From Gordionus sp. m RMFG-2023 (Eukaryota; Nematomorpha; Gordioida; Chordodea; Parachordodidae): a DNA stretch of 64,000 bases. A program made the translations under genes and the position numbers. The stretch lies in assembly GCF_954871325.1 (NCBI RefSeq), contig NC_088779.1, positions 20,338,846-20,402,845 of the forward strand, read 5' to 3'. The notes under the pieces were generated by a model. It made no database searches. It was given only the letters and a program-made list of their open reading frames with translations, and was not told the origin of the DNA. The stretch's first letter is position 1, and the number at the start of each line of letters is the position of its first letter. Below, piece after piece: positions 1 through 12,477 of the stretch.

Positions 1-649
1 GTGTCCTGTTTATAGCGACATGCGTCCAGCCTCGGATATAATGTGTTCTATTTTAAAAAATAACTAGGTAGGAGTAAGATGCATCGCTACACCAAGAGGG
101 ACATTCTCCTTTTATAAAATAGGCCAATTTTGTAATAAAAAAATATAATAACAGGCATCACTGGGCGCAAAAATACAATATAATATTATGTATAAAAATG
201 CAAACATTATAATAATTATTGTCAGATTTTATCTGCAATTCACTTGTAAAGGTAAACCCTAAACTCAAAAATGATGAAAAGTTAAACTCTCATAAAAATA
301 GCAAAACTGCCATTTTTTATAAAAATAAATATAAGTCAAAATAATTTTATCTTGTTCTATTTTTTAAAAAAAGGGTAAAAATATTTAATCTAAATGAAAA
401 TTAAAAGCAGGTCTTGAATATCCTAATAAAGTTTATGGCTAAAAAAGACAATTAAAAGTATTTCCTCGCTTACAAGAATCCTGGATATGCTGGCACGTCC
501 ATTTCGTTTAAACCAGGATGGTCGGGATGGTCTTAAATCTTATTATTAAAACCCCAGCAAGATTGGGTAGAAAACTAAATAAAAAATATACTAAACCCGA
601 GTGAGGCCTAACAGATTTTTTTTCTCGACTTCTCTAAAATCATTGACAA
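1..649. other. AT-rich stretch, no gene seen
   Basis: No open frame, splice-consistent exon or recognisable repeat end was found here on either strand. The sequence is AT-rich with short A and T runs. Confidence 0.5.
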
Positions 650-872
650 TAGTGATGCAAAATCGCTCCATTTGGGCCGATTTATAAAAATGGCTTACTC
701 AATATTCTATCCCAGAAGAATATTGCCTTAGGCCTTGAGCGCTAATAGATGTTCCAAACTTTGTGCTAACTAGGACCAAAATATTCGGGTTTGTGTAATA
801 TTTTTCCTGAATAAAATAATGAGTTAGCTAATTTTTAAAAATCGTCTTAAATGGAGCGATTTTGCAACACTA
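650..872. mobile_element. hAT-type MITE (TAGTG ends)
   Basis: The 223-bp element starts TAGTGATGCAAAATCGCTCC and its other end, read in reverse complement, starts TAGTGTTGCAAAATCGCTCC. The inverted match continues inward through a GGCCGATTT-like block and an ACTCA-TATT block. The flanking octamers are ATTGACAA and AATGACAC (6 of 8 alike), as expected for an aged 8-bp hAT duplication. It has no coding capacity. Relatives with the same ends lie at 27,693 and 43,932. Confidence 0.75.
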
Positions 873-1489
873 AATGACACAAATGACGAGTGATTTTCGG
901 GCATTAAATAGGAAAATTTTAAACCCGTGCCAAAATTCTTTTTAAATACCGGGATTCGCAAAAAGCTCAAACCCGTGCCAAACCAAACTCGATATACTTT
1001 TGCATTTCCCGTTCAATTTAAATATAGTTTATGGTTTATTTGTCAAATGGCATTTTAGAGATCTAAGTAAAAATTTAACATGATATATGTATATTTTTTT
1101 TGATGCCAAAATTTTTTCTGTAAACTAAATGGTTTATCACTTTATAACACCAATTTCATAAATATGTTGGCCATTTTTTCAAATGATTAAAGACGAAATA
1201 AAAATTTCTTATATATCCTTCTCTATTATTAAAATACTTTGTAATTTTTAAATATAAAAATAATATATTTTTAAAATATAAATCAAAAAAAATAAAAAGC
1301 TAATGATTTTGAGAAGCAATAAATCAATTGACATTTTGGCATATCACTACAATTTAAAATGATTGATGGCTTAGCAAATTAGCTCAAATTATTGTTTTTA
1401 AAATTTAAAAAGAAAATATCATAAAAATAATATTTAATAAAAAAATAGGCTGCTTTTTAAATTCTTTTTTTTACGGATGATAAAACTAA
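873..1489. other. Non-genic, with a degraded GC-richer repeat fragment
   Basis: Around 890-1,020 there are two copies of AACCCGTGCCAAA and a CGGGCA motif in otherwise AT-rich DNA. This resembles the interior of the GC-rich hAT derivatives at 3,788 and 10,746, but no paired ends could be found. The rest to 1,489 is featureless AT-rich sequence. Confidence 0.35.
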
Positions 1490-1499
1490 TTTTTATTTT

Positions 1500-1821
1500 G
1501 GGGAAATGTGCCATGAATGGCCATGTGAATAATGCTAAATGCCTAAGGCTAATATTTATATAAAATATCAGTAATCTAAATTAGTAATTTTTTCACCAAA
1601 CAAAAAAATGTGTAACGTGATTTTTCCAGAAAGAGGTACTAAAAACAGTTAATTTGAAATATTTTTTTATTGAATTGCTCTATTCAATAAATGAACTTAG
1701 GTAAGGTACATATCATAAATATACACATTTTGACCAATTATGAGAGAAATTGGTCCAATAGATAAAAAGTTAAAGGGTGGTGGCCAGTTTTCACACATGG
1801 CCATTTATGGCACATTTCCCC
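1500..1821. mobile_element. MITE with GGGGAAATGTGCCAT ends
   Basis: A 322-bp element whose ends are inverted repeats: left GGGGAAATGTGCCATGAATG, right (reverse complement) GGGGAAATGTGCCATAAATG, continuing into GGCCATGTG on both sides. The same 10-mer TTTTTATTTT lies immediately left and, after five extra bases, right of the element; it is AT-rich enough to be chance. No coding frame. Superfamily not assigned. Confidence 0.7.
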
Positions 1822-1836
1822 TACTATTTTTATTTT

Positions 1837-2579
1837 GCGATATAATATTTTTAATTTATTTTATAACACGTTGGCGATAATGTTCTTCACAAGCAACCCT
1901 GGGGTCAGGTCTTATAAATGCTATGATTTTTTTTATAAGGTTGTCATTGACATCCGAACAATTAAATTAACTCTTATGAAAATTAACGAAAAGGCATTAT
2001 ACATTAATTTTAATATATCTCTTCTATACTTTACGTAAGGGCAGTGAGTTTACGACCTAGTTTCGGAGTGTCGTTGTCATATCAACCTAATTACTCTTTT
2101 GTTAAAAATTTATAATGAAGTTTTTTTTAAAATGAAATATTCGATTAATCAGTGGGGTGGGGTTAGAACGGATTCAGGGAGGAGATTAAATATTTTAAGA
2201 TATATAATCTAACTCAATTTTTTAAAAAACATTGCTTCTTTGATTTATTTTATTAATCCTTCTATTTCTTTCTAGGTATATACTATAATAAAATTATCTC
2301 AAACACCTTAAATAACATTTCATTTCTAAATTATTAAACACACGAATCTGTCTGTCGGCACATCTTGAGGGTATGCCAAACAAAGAATTGAACTTCACGT
2401 TGTTATTTATCATGATTCATGTGAGAATCACATATTGATATTGGGTTATCATATTATAAAGAGGAAGGGTGATGGGTGTTGTAATAAGGGCCTATGACGA
2501 GCCCTGTTTTTAAGTATACAAATTTATTTATTTTACCTATGTAACTATAAAATGCATATGATATATCTTTTAATGATAT
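1837..2579. other. AT-rich stretch, no gene seen
   Basis: Only short open frames consistent with chance are present. No transposon end or exon was recognised. Confidence 0.45.
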
Positions 2580-3053
2580 GTACATTACAGTGGCGTAGAT
2601 AAGTGGGGGGGGGGGGGTTGAACCCCCCCCTCCCATAACCTCCGAAAATTTTTTATTTAAAATCTTTTTCTTATTGCGAATAATTTTATTTAAAAACGGT
2701 TTCAATTTATAAATAAAATTATATAAGATATGAAAATGAAATATATTTAAAAAAACAAATAAGAATTTTCAATTTTAAATGATAACATGGTTTAAAAATA
2801 TATACTAAAAATTATATGTAAAATATTAAATAACAATAAAAATATATTGTAAAATATTAAATAACAATAAAAATATATTGTAAATCTAGCATAGTTAAAT
2901 TAAATATTTATAAATTTAATAATAAAATTTATATTGTTAAACTAATTAGATTTTAAAAATTTTAATTAATTTTTTATAATTTTTAAATAAAAGAAAAATC
3001 ATTTAATTTGGTAAATATAATGAGAAAGTAAAGGTGATAACTAATATGTTTGT

Positions 3054-3580
3054 GATTAAAAATTTTAAACCTAGAGTAGTTTCTAAATAGTCCAATCGCT
3101 TAAATATTGATGCATCTACGATTGAGGATTTTTATAAAATAAATATTTTTACTCCTCTTATTGATACATTTTTATTACAATTAAAGGAAAGATTTATTAG
3201 TCACAATTATATTCTAAACAGCTTTCATTATCTTTTGCCGGTCGAGTCTGAATACACTTGAAACGCGAGAGGATATTAAGTCTCAGAGTTTTATTCTGAT
3301 GAATTATTAGGATCGTATGGTAAGTTACTTTGTGATGTCGAATTTTGGTATAAAAATTTTAACAGAATAGAGTACTCTTTGAGACCAAAAAATACTTTGC
3401 AGGCTCTTTCCATGTGTAATAGCACTTTAGATTCCCTGCCTAATATCAAAACATTGCTTTTTATTTTAGTTACCTTACCGAGTAGCACCTGCACTAATGA
3501 AAGGTCTTCTTCAACTTTGAAAAGGTTAAAACCCTATTTAAGAAATAGCACCGGTGAAAGCCGTTTTAATGATTCGTAAT
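3054..3580 (+). pseudogene. hAT transposase (ZMYM1-like) C-terminal half, decayed
   Basis: Read on the + strand, the first recognisable stretch resembles the region before the dimerisation domain of ZMYM1/TTF-type hAT transposases: a TPLIDTFLLQLKERF-like block then a LLP motif. After a gap comes an open frame (about 3,379-3,579) ending in the hAT C-terminal dimerisation signature: LPSSTCTNERSSSTLKRLK then YLRNSTGESR. Stops and a frame change separate the two blocks, and the N-terminal zinc finger and catalytic first half are not recognisable. Family assignment is firm from the dimerisation motif; activity is excluded. Confidence 0.85.
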
Positions 3581-3787
3581 ATTCAATATTTATAAGGAGA
3601 TTATTCTAGATATATTAGTCAAATCTCAGTGAAAAATACACCTCTCTTTATAAATTCAAATCATAAAATTGCTATATTATTATAACATAAAATTTTTATA
3701 TTCAATAAGTAATTATAATGAATTCTTACTCATAATATTTATATATTATACTATTTTTAATAAAAATATTGTATTTGCAATAAGAAT

Positions 3788-4058
3788 TAGTGATCTGTAT
3801 CGGGCCTAATTTTTCAAGCCCGGCCCGAAATTCTTTTAAAAATGTTTTGCCGGCGCGAACCCGAAATTTTTTTAAAAAAGTTTTGTCGGCCTGCCCTGAA
3901 TTTATTTAAATATAGAAATTCATTTTTATAATTACTCAAAATAAAAGATATATGTTACACGGCGTCTAGTTTTTATAAATATAATCAAATATTTTTATTT
4001 TACATAAAAAATTTAACATAAAATTGAAACTCGATTTTCCTACTTTTGCAGATCTCTA
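3788..4058. mobile_element. hAT MITE nested in the hAT element
   Basis: A 271-bp insert with ends TAGTGATCTGTA and, in reverse complement, TAGAGATCTGCA. Flanks ATAAGAAT (3,780-3,787) and ATAAGATT (4,059-4,066) agree at 7 of 8 bases. The left portion has several GGCCCG-like motifs, as in the element at 10,746. It sits downstream of the transposase remnant, so it postdates the outer element. Confidence 0.7.
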
Positions 4059-4578
4059 ATAAGATTTATTTATGTTTTATTAATATACTCATTTGTTATC
4101 ATTAAAATAATACATAGTTAAATAAAGGGGTGTTATTTATACTAAAGTATTTTAATATTAAATAAAATCTATAATGAAATTCTCTGCAACATTTTGTTAT
4201 ATGCGAAAATTTAATTAAAATAATTATTTTTAACATAGAATAAGATATATTGAGTGTCATAAAAAATGGAGGTTTGGGGGGGGGGGCGATTTTATTCTTC
4301 TTTCTACACCGAATGGATTAAATTAATTGACAATTGATTAAACATTGATAAAATTTTCAGAATAATGCTTTCAGTTGCATAATAATCTTAAATTTGGCCA
4401 AAATTTTGCTACTAATATTTTTTTTCATCTGTGCTGGCTACTATAGTGGTTAGACACTAATAAAGCACAAAATATTGGCAAATTTTTAAAATATGGTTTG
4501 GGGGTGAAGCCCCCCAAAAAATTTTAACCCCCACCGCCCCCCCCATGGATCAATCCTGGCTACGCTATTGGTACATTA

Positions 4579-7500
4579 TAAGATAATCTTCAAAAGTATC
4601 TTATTCAATTTTTTTTATTCTGCACAAAATACATATGTAGAAAAACAATCAAAAAAAGAAATATTATTACAGTAAAGATTGTGCACCCTATTTAAAAATT
4701 AATTACATAAGGAATTGTAATTTTGAATCTATTTTTTTTAATAAATAAATTATTTATAAATATTTTAATCCCTTTCGGCTCACTTTATTTCTTAATAAAA
4801 AAACTTTTCCACATCCCCAAAATTGGCTACGCCTTAAGATTCACTGCTATCTCTAAATTATACTCAAACCATTCACTTAAAAAGATATAATTGTCATTCG
4901 TTTTCAAAACAAAATCCCTTCGTTCCTATCGTTATGACCATAATTACAATCTTTGGTCCTCAAGTACAAGATTTAAAAGGAAAACTATGTAGAATAATCT
5001 CGGTCAAAACTTAGTCCCCGAAAGAAGATCTTACCTTCGTCAAAGACTAGCAATCCAGGTCATCGAATAAAGAGCCCTCTTTTTATGTGTATAAAATAAT
5101 ACAAATTGGTAAATTATCATAACTATTAAATAATCAAAAAAATTCAGAAAAAAATTAAAATAAAATAATTGTTATATACAATATGAAACTTTTACCTCCT
5201 AAAAAAGCCTAAAGTGAAGGCATCCTTTCTCGTGATATAACTAAGTGTAGAAGAACAAAATGATAAATTTTTGTTAAAAATGATCACTCTACTTAATCTT
5301 ATTCACGTTTGTCTTTGAGGATAGCTGCAATCTTATATAAACTTTCACATATTTTAAAAATAATTATTGATCTATTAAATTCTATATCTAAAAAGCATCT
5401 GCCCCTATCCTTGGTTTAAGAAAAACAGTTTATTCCTTTTTAGAAATATATCCAGAATGCCTTATAATTCAGATATTTAGGTATAAGGTATAAATTAAAT
5501 ACACAAATATAATTTTGTAGGATTGAATTTGGTTTCTTTTTAATGTAAAAAATGGGATAATTTGAATCAATATTTAATATTTTATTGTTTATAAAAATAT
5601 ATAATAATTTAAGATAATATTATATTATATCATTCGTATTTTTTTTATAATTCTCTAAATAATTATTTCGTTAATTTAGGTTTACCCCTATTATTATCAT
5701 AAAGTTGTTTTACTAACTCAATAAGTTATTTATTGGCAAAAGTTATTAATAAAAAAAATGACGAAAATAATTAGAATAAAAATCTTGAATATTTTTATAT
5801 AAGTGGAATGAATATACATCTCCCATTCATTTATAATAAATAAATTTATAAAATTTCAAAGAAAAAATTTATAAGATAAAATAGGAAACTATAATATAAT
5901 TCTGCAGTTAATTGATCGGCGCCAAAAAATTAGGATTATTATTTTTTATTTATATAAAACACAAAAGTATGATAATATACTTTTATAATATTTAAATAAA
6001 AAAGTCAATATAATATGCGTATATTGATTTTTTCTTAAATCATTTTATAATGATTAAACATTAGCATTTAAAGAGGATCAAAAGACTGCTTAGTGGCTCA
6101 ATTCCTTTTATTCATGCCCTATAATATCTTCAGTTTAAGTGAAACATATGAGCCAAAGTAAAAGCATTTAACTTGACTTATTAAACACTTATCAAAAAAT
6201 AAATCTATAAAAACGTCATTTCCATATAAATTTTGGATTATAATATAGGAATGAATAATGTAACTAATTTCTAAAAACAAATTTTTTTGATTTCTCAAAA
6301 AAAAAAATGATGAAAATTCATATAAATAAAAAATAATGTGCAATTAATAAGGCATTATAAAAATCACAGCAAAATAAATAATCATTTAAGTAGATATTTA
6401 TATGTGAGAAATAGCGAGATGTATAAAGCAATTGCTCTTGTAGTTGTGACACTAAAATGAAATTTTATCATAAATTTAAAAAAATTGAAGGTTTCTCATC
6501 ATGAAGAATTTTATAAACTTAGAGTATCAGGACACGAGTATAAATAGTTGGAGATATCAGGACACGTGTATAAACAGTTGGAGCCAAAGTAATATAGTCG
6601 TTTGGCGTATGGTCAAATATTATAATAATTTGCATATAATTGGAAAAAAATGCCATTAAATTTATTTTACACAAATATATTGTACATTTTTCATTTTTAC
6701 TTAATATTTTATTTAATTGAAATAAATTTGTCATTTTATTCAGGGATTAGGTTAAGACCTTTTTTTTAATATATTTCCAATTTGATTTTGATTATATAAT
6801 CTTCAATCTATTTAAAACCCACTGAAAATTTACCTCAAACTATCCGATATATCATATATATGGTAGAGAGAAAAATTTGAATGCCCATCCTCTAGAAAAT
6901 TTTTTCAAAGCACAGACTGAATTTGAGGGGAAAAAATTAATTTGTTTTGTGCATCTTTGAGCAATTAAATCTTAATTGTAAAAATAAAAGAGAGAATATT
7001 GTTGTATAATAATCTAACAAACAATTTATTAATCTAAAATAATATGTAATATTTCATATGCAAAAATTGATATGAGATAGCCCCACCCCCTTCCAGTAAA
7101 GATTATTAAGGATGGTCCTCTACACTGGTACTAATATTATTATTTATAATTGTTTATTAAAGTTCTTAGTAAAATCATACATGAGGAATATAAAGAAAAG
7201 AATGATAAACAAGAAGAATTGGTCGTTATATTATTTAAAAACTAAAGGTTAATTATTTTAAAAAAAATAATCTTATAAAAACATTTAATTTGTCCATTTA
7301 GAACTAGAATTTTATATGACTTCTAGTTGAGTTATGTAAGGCTTTCTTCAAATAAGTATTGTGTAATGACTTTACTTTGTGAATTTTCGATAAACCGATA
7401 CGCCTTGAATTAGCCTTTAAGTTTTCTATTTGATAAGTTATTTGAAAATATATTAACATAAATAATATCCATTTTATATATTATATTATAGTTTAGATCG

Positions 7501-7690
7501 AATTTATAGGGCTGAATAATTTTCTGATTATAATAGATAAGATTTTAAGATATTTCCAGGCATTCAAATTGGTTTCTTAGACATATTTCCATCAATTTAA
7601 TTTTTTATTAACGATTCTTGAAGAGTGAATTATAAGCATTATTTTATCTATGTGATATTAGACAAAAAAATACTCCAACAAATTATTATC
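4579..7690. other. Long AT-rich stretch without a recognisable gene
   Basis: Both strands were read for coding blocks and repeat ends. Open frames are short and low-complexity. Apart from a 30-bp direct duplication near 6,523 nothing could be supported. Small exons of an unrecognised gene cannot be ruled out. Confidence 0.4.
6523..6583. repeat. Two tandem 30-bp units
   Basis: Two adjacent copies of a unit beginning TATCAGGACACG and ending AGTTGGAG, differing at a few positions. No function is suggested. Confidence 0.7.
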
Positions 7691-8110
7691 CTTTGTTTGG
7701 AAACTAAAAAAAATTGCTCGAAAGATGCCTAAGAACCGCTTTGAAAAAATGTTTCCGCCTGAAAATGGCCTTAGGTGATGAATGGGAGTTTTTGTGAGGG
7801 GAAAAGCTGCCAAAAGATTAGAGAAGCATATTCCAAAAAGGGAGAAGGCGACTAAAACAATTACAGAGGTTAAATTGTTAAACTAAGTATCCAATGGAAA
7901 GTAGCTAGGATTTTTCAAGGGAGGTTACAATTTTTTAGGGGCCCTCCCCCAAACCCTTTGTTTATTATTTATAGAGGATAAGATAGATGTAAGAGGCTTA
8001 TTGTGAGAGAGACTACGGGGGGGGCTAAGCCCCTCCTTTTATTTTTTTATTTTTTAGACCTCTTTCCAAATTTTTAGGAGAGGCTGAGCCTCTTCGTTAA
8101 AAATCTTTTA
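7691..8110. other. G/C-run-rich remnant, probably transposon-derived
   Basis: Contains GTAGCTAGGATTTTTCAAGG at about 7,900, then GGGGCCCTCCCCC and a G8 run followed by CTAAGCCCCTCC. In this window such runs and GTAGC-like motifs occur at hAT ends. The preceding 200 bp is less AT-rich and reads open for short lengths on the + strand, but matches no family I recognise. Boundaries and paired ends were not found. Confidence 0.3.
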
Positions 8111-9243
8111 TATTTTATCAAAGGTGCTAAATTTGAATCCTTTATAAAAAAAAATAGAATTTTTATTTCTTTTTTATATTTTTTTTTATAACCGTTTAGA
8201 AGATAGACTCAAAATTTGATATTTATATTTTGACTATTTTTATTTTATATTTAAAGATTAAAATTAAATAAATATGAAATGATTGCTGGGCTTCAAAAAT
8301 TCAATTAAAATATTCTTATGAAAATCTTTAAGAAATCTTTAACTGCGTTAACACTTTATCCTGCAGTACCACCGAATGTGAAACGCTTTCAGCTTATATA
8401 TTTGAACATGGTAGATAACTGAACGAGTTTGAGAGGAATAATTTGTCAAACTTGATCGTAATTATTAATGGACCTTCAATATGTGAATTCAGATCCATAT
8501 ATAAAAATATAAAAAAACTCCGTCGCGTGAATAAATTCTTTCAAAATAATTAAAACCCAAAGAAAATGAAGAAATGAAAGAATGATGAAATTTTTTTAAT
8601 TCATATTTATATATTTTCGAATTTGTATAGATATCGGTGGTATTAAAATTGAGCCATTATTTTTAAAATATTGAATAAATAAAGAATTTATTCATATTTG
8701 AATTAAGAAAATTGGATTTTATATATTACATCTTGATAATATATTATCAAAAAAATTGTAGCCCCCTGCAAAATAAATAAGCAATACACCACTAGTATTA
8801 TCAACGATAAAATCTGTAAAACTTTAGAAGCATTATGGAAAGATAAAAGATGAGACTTATAAGGTGATTAATAAATGTGGAAAGAAGGTCTTAGGATAGA
8901 TTTGATGATGGAAAAAAATATAAATGAGTGAGATCCGTTAATAAATAGGTAGATATAGTGATAACAATTTTGAGGTTAGAGCTACGATCCTAGAGATAAT
9001 TTTAGAGAAGAAGAATTGGGAGGACACGGCCATGTTATTATAGAATTTGAAACTCGGGAGACTAATGGGAATAAATTAGAAGTTTCAGGAAATTCATTTT
9101 TTAAAAGGACTTGCGACATCTTTCCAGCTAATGTATTCTTAATCCTTTATAAATATGAGACCAGAATTTATATGGAAAAGGAATACAGATCGAGTTAGGT
9201 TAGACATTTAAACTTATTTATATCTAATTATATAAATAGCTGT
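8111..9243. other. Non-genic; possible eroded coding remnant at the right
   Basis: Mostly AT-rich. From about 8,940 to 9,200 the composition is more balanced and a 60-codon + frame (9,016-9,198) contains G-x-H-G, TNGNKL and NSFFKR motifs in the order seen in LINE apurinic endonuclease domains. The match is too short and broken to call a LINE. Confidence 0.3.
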
Positions 9244-10318
9244 CAGGAGCATACGCTGCGGGGGGGGGCAGGGGGACAAATCCCCCCCCCCCCCCAAAGC
9301 CAAAAAATGCAGATGCCGGATTATATTTTTCAAAAATATTATTGTTAATATTAATTTACATTTGTTAATATTATTCCTATCTCATATATATATTTAATTA
9401 TATTTATTTATCACATTCATTTGCTAAGTTATTTTATCAATTAATTTCATTCCTTGGCTTAATTTACCTATTATTTTCAATTTTTAGTGGCATATTATTT
9501 ATCTAAATTTCTAGTCAAATAATAATTATCTCTGAAACTCCTTGTCCAACAGGGAGAAAGAAATTGCAAGCTTGTCCAACGAGATCGAGTCTCCACCAGT
9601 AATAACTTTTATGAAGTTAGAAGAGCCGATTATTAATGCTATTACTGAAATACACAATGGCTTGAAAGAAATATTTCCTCAGAAGCAAGAAAATTATTGG
9701 ATTCAATACCTATTCCAAATTTTTTTTCTCATTAGAATGTATTATTTAATTATATAACTATTTTATGTAATACTTTTCAAAAACATGACATTGACTTGAT
9801 TAAGAAGATGAGAATAGCGGAGAGCATTTTATTAGAACACAAGGAAATTAGAAATGTTGATGAAGAATTTCATATTTTATATGTTATTGTTGAGTCAAAA
9901 GCAGAGCTATACCTGTTTAATATTTGTCCCCCTCGACTTACAGCAAGCAAGCTCATCGTCAAAACATTAATATAGGATCAGTAGAAGAGTATTAAAAAAC
10001 AAATGTCTCCTCTCTTAGATACATCTATAACCCAAATAAATGAATGGTTTTTAATTCATCATGCAGAACTTACAAATCCGCAGATATTACTTCCACAAAA
10101 GCCTTTCCAATCTTTTTCAGATAGTGATAGAAAAAAAATAAAATATTTGTTAAATTTTTATTATGAAGATGTTAAAATATCTTATGATGCCTAATTAGCT
10201 GAATATGATTAAAAGATTAACTATGGTTGATACAGTCCCAAAAAATGCTATGGACGAGTTGCATTATTTCAAACACATTTTAGATTATATTCCCAATGTA
10301 TTAAAATGGTTATATATA

Positions 10319-10670
10319 TGTCGTAATTTTTAAAGGGATCATGACTATCCGGGATCTTCACGGGATTTAAAGGGATCCCTTTAAAATTTCAATTTTTTAA
10401 AGGATAAAGAACTATACGGTATTATCACTGGGGCAGAGATTGACCTCCAGTTGAATAAATCTTTTGATTAGCTATAGAATGATACCCTATACTAGACATA
10501 TCTTATATCATAAGGCCAAAAAAAACAAAATTGAAAATTAAAAACGCAACGAAACTCGTGGAAAACGCTTTTAAAATAAGATTCCCATTCCTTAATTATC
10601 AACCCTTTAGTTATCCCTTTAAATCCCGTGAAGATCCCGGATAGTCATGATCCCTTTAAAAATTACGACA
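10319..10670. mobile_element. MITE with long perfect-looking inverted ends
   Basis: A 352-bp insert. The ends start TGTCGTAATTTTTAAAGGGA and match in inverted orientation for about 55 bp through TCCGGGATCTTCACGGG. Outside lie TATATATA and TATATATT, compatible with an 8-bp duplication but low in information. The insert splits the hAT transposase between YIPNVLKWLYI and LATLP. The low divergence of its ends makes it one of the younger insertions here. Confidence 0.85.
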
Positions 10671-10745
10671 TATATATTAGCAACTCTTCCCATTAGTAAA
10701 CTAATGAGAGAACGTCCTCTTTTTAAGAAGAATAACAGAGCCATG

Positions 10746-11092
10746 CAGAGGTACCATTTGCTGGGCACGGTCCAGATTTTTTTTAAAATTTTTTCGGCCC
10801 GGGTTTTTTTTTAAAAAATTTGGCTCGACCCGGCTTTTTTGATAATAAAATATTCAGGCCCGGTCCAAATTTTTTTAAAATAAATTATATTTATTTTTTA
10901 TTTTTATAGCTACTAATCGAGATTTCAAATATTTGGTTTTAAAATATACAGTTCGGCCCGGATATTTTTTTAAAAAAATTTTCAGGCCCAACCCGGGTGT
11001 TCTTTTTTAAAAAAAAATTTCGAGCCCGGCCCGGGTATGTTTAAAAAAATTAAAATACGGTCCGACTCGGGGGCCGGGCCTGCAAGTCTCTG
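10746..11092. mobile_element. GC-rich hAT MITE nested in transposase remnant
   Basis: Ends CAGAGGTACC and, in reverse complement, CAGAGACTTGCAGGCCCGG. The interior has repeated GGCCCGGG-like motifs alternating with A/T runs, in sharp contrast with the surroundings. The hAT reading frame flanks it on both sides (TNERTSSF before, YL-NTTSESR after). No matching target duplication could be seen. Confidence 0.65.
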
Positions 11093-11708
11093 AAAAACAT
11101 ACCTATGAAATACAACTTCTGAAAGTAGATTGAATGATTTGGATCTTTTGAATATTCATAGGCATTTAACGCCAAGCAAGGATAGATAATTGAAAAATTA
11201 GCTCAAAACATACAAAATACAATTATTCCTAAGAAATTTTTTGTGTATTAATTTATATTTCCAACATTTAAATTTTTTATACTTTATATATTTTTAAGGC
11301 TCAAAAAATTCAAATTTCAATTTTGGGTCATTTAAGTGATTCATATAGTGGTTTTATTCACTTTATATTTTATAATTCACATTTATTTTATAATTTTTCA
11401 ATCCTGGTTTATATATAAAATTTTTTATAATTCACATTAATTTAAAATTGAGTTATTAGTCCTTAATAAATCTATGCTTAGTATTTTTAATTAACAATAA
11501 TATTTCCTTATTATCCCCCCCCCCCCAGACCAAATTCCTGCGTACGCGCCTGTACTATGGTATAAATTAGTTCTAAGTAAGGAAACATTTTTGAAAAAAT
11601 AAACAGATGAAAAAGATGATAATGTTATGAACAATTCGTTAGAATGATCAAATATTATTTCCAAAACTACTAATTTTGGTAATATAAAAAATGAATGCAA
11701 ATTATTCG

Positions 11709-12332
11709 TTATATTAATTGTCTTATATATTTTTTTTTACCAGTTATCTTTATGTTACCAATTGGGGAGTTGCTAAAATCAAATCGGGTGTTTTTATCTA
11801 TGTCATATTTTGAATAGATTGGAATATTGATTTTTTTTATTTCCCTTATGTTGTTGGAATCAATTAGTTTGTTAAAATTGAATGCTTTGACTTTGTCCAT
11901 TGTTTCATATAATTTCTTAAATATAAACATATTATGAAGATAAGAGATCTTGTCTTTTTTTAAAGGAATTTTTTTCAAAAAATTTTGCATTTTAGTGCAT
12001 CTCATTTTATTTGTTAGCTTGAATATTTCTATGCCAGGCAATGGCCAATAATTTGAAGGTATATTTTTTTGAGTATCATCTGTTTTAATATATTTTTTAT
12101 TTTCCTTTACTAATAAATGTTTTGTTTTTCTTTTTGTACACCATTTTGAAAATTGGATATATATTTCAGAGAAATCATTATTTTTAATAATCAATATTAC
12201 ATAGTAAATTCCCCAACAAACATTTGATAAAGTATTAAAGGTATAAATATGAAAGACAAAAAATTGTGTTTCATAATAACTTCTAGCTTTTAAATTAGTT
12301 TGAGAATATCTTTGCAATAACAGTTTTGTCAT
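11709..12332 (-). CDS. Unidentified 207-residue protein
   Basis: A single uninterrupted frame of 207 codons, about three times the length of background open frames in this sequence, starting at ATG with AAA bases before it. I do not recognise the product. It is basic and lysine-rich. Residues about 33-48 form a hydrophobic stretch (TLSNVCWGIYYVILII) that could be one membrane segment. The later part is hydrophilic with K-rich runs. It lies alone between two transposon remnants. It could be a short intronless gene, one exon of a longer gene, or an unrecognised element gene. Confidence 0.5.
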   Translation of the reverse strand: MTKLLLQRYSQTNLKARSYYETQFFVFHIYTFNTLSNVCWGIYYVILIIKNNDFSEIYIQFSKWCTKRKTKHLLVKENKKYIKTDDTQKNIPSNYWPLPGIEIFKLTNKMRCTKMQNFLKKIPLKKDKISYLHNMFIFKKLYETMDKVKAFNFNKLIDSNNIREIKKINIPIYSKYDIDKNTRFDFSNSPIGNIKITGKKKYIRQLI

Positions 12333-12477
12333 ATTTTAAAATATTAAATAAAAGCAGACGATAGTTTAAAATGATTGTAAAGAAGGTATGCATAAAAATG
12401 TAATAAACTAAGAATATAATAAATAAACAATTAATACATACGTAAGCTTACTATTAATTAATTCTAGATATACCTTT

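Larger units (their letters stand above)
2588..4570 (+). mobile_element. hAT DNA transposon, degraded, with intact 8-bp target duplication
   Basis: A 1,983-bp element bounded by GTACATTA on both sides (2,580-2,587 and 4,571-4,578), an exact 8-bp duplication. The ends are CAGTGGCGTAG on the left and, in reverse complement, CAATAGCGTAGCCAGG on the right, a terminus type common in animal hAT elements. Just inside each end lie long G and C runs (about 2,606-2,640 and 4,500-4,545). The interior carries a decayed transposase on the + strand and a nested hAT MITE. It cannot be autonomous. Confidence 0.9.
9796..11189 (+). pseudogene. hAT transposase (ZMYM1-like), split by two insertions
   Basis: Blocks on the + strand follow the order of ZMYM1-like hAT transposases: NVDEEFHILYVIV then CPPRLTAS; SPLLDTSITQINEWF with LLPQKPF; LLNFYYEDVKISYD; and YIPNVLKWLYI. 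A MITE (10,319-10,670) interrupts here. The frame resumes with LATLPISK and, one frame over, TNERTSSF, the start of the dimerisation domain. A second insert (10,746-11,092) follows, and the domain ends with YL-NTTSESRLNDLDLLNIHRH. Several stops and at least one frameshift are present. No N-terminal zinc finger is recognisable. Confidence 0.82.
9244..11552 (+). mobile_element. hAT DNA transposon, dead, carrying two nested insertions
   Basis: Ends are CAGGAGCATACGCTG on the left and, in reverse complement, CAGGCGCGTACGCAGGA on the right, each followed by a run of ten or more G (or C). The element is 2,309 bp including about 0.7 kb of later insertions. The flanking octamers (ATAGCTGT, TACTATGG) do not match, so the target duplication has decayed or one end has been lost. 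The transposase remnant reads on the + strand. Confidence 0.75.

Noticed and set aside
8940-9200. LINE endonuclease remnant
   Set aside because: Motif order is suggestive but only about 30 residues fit; not enough for a call.
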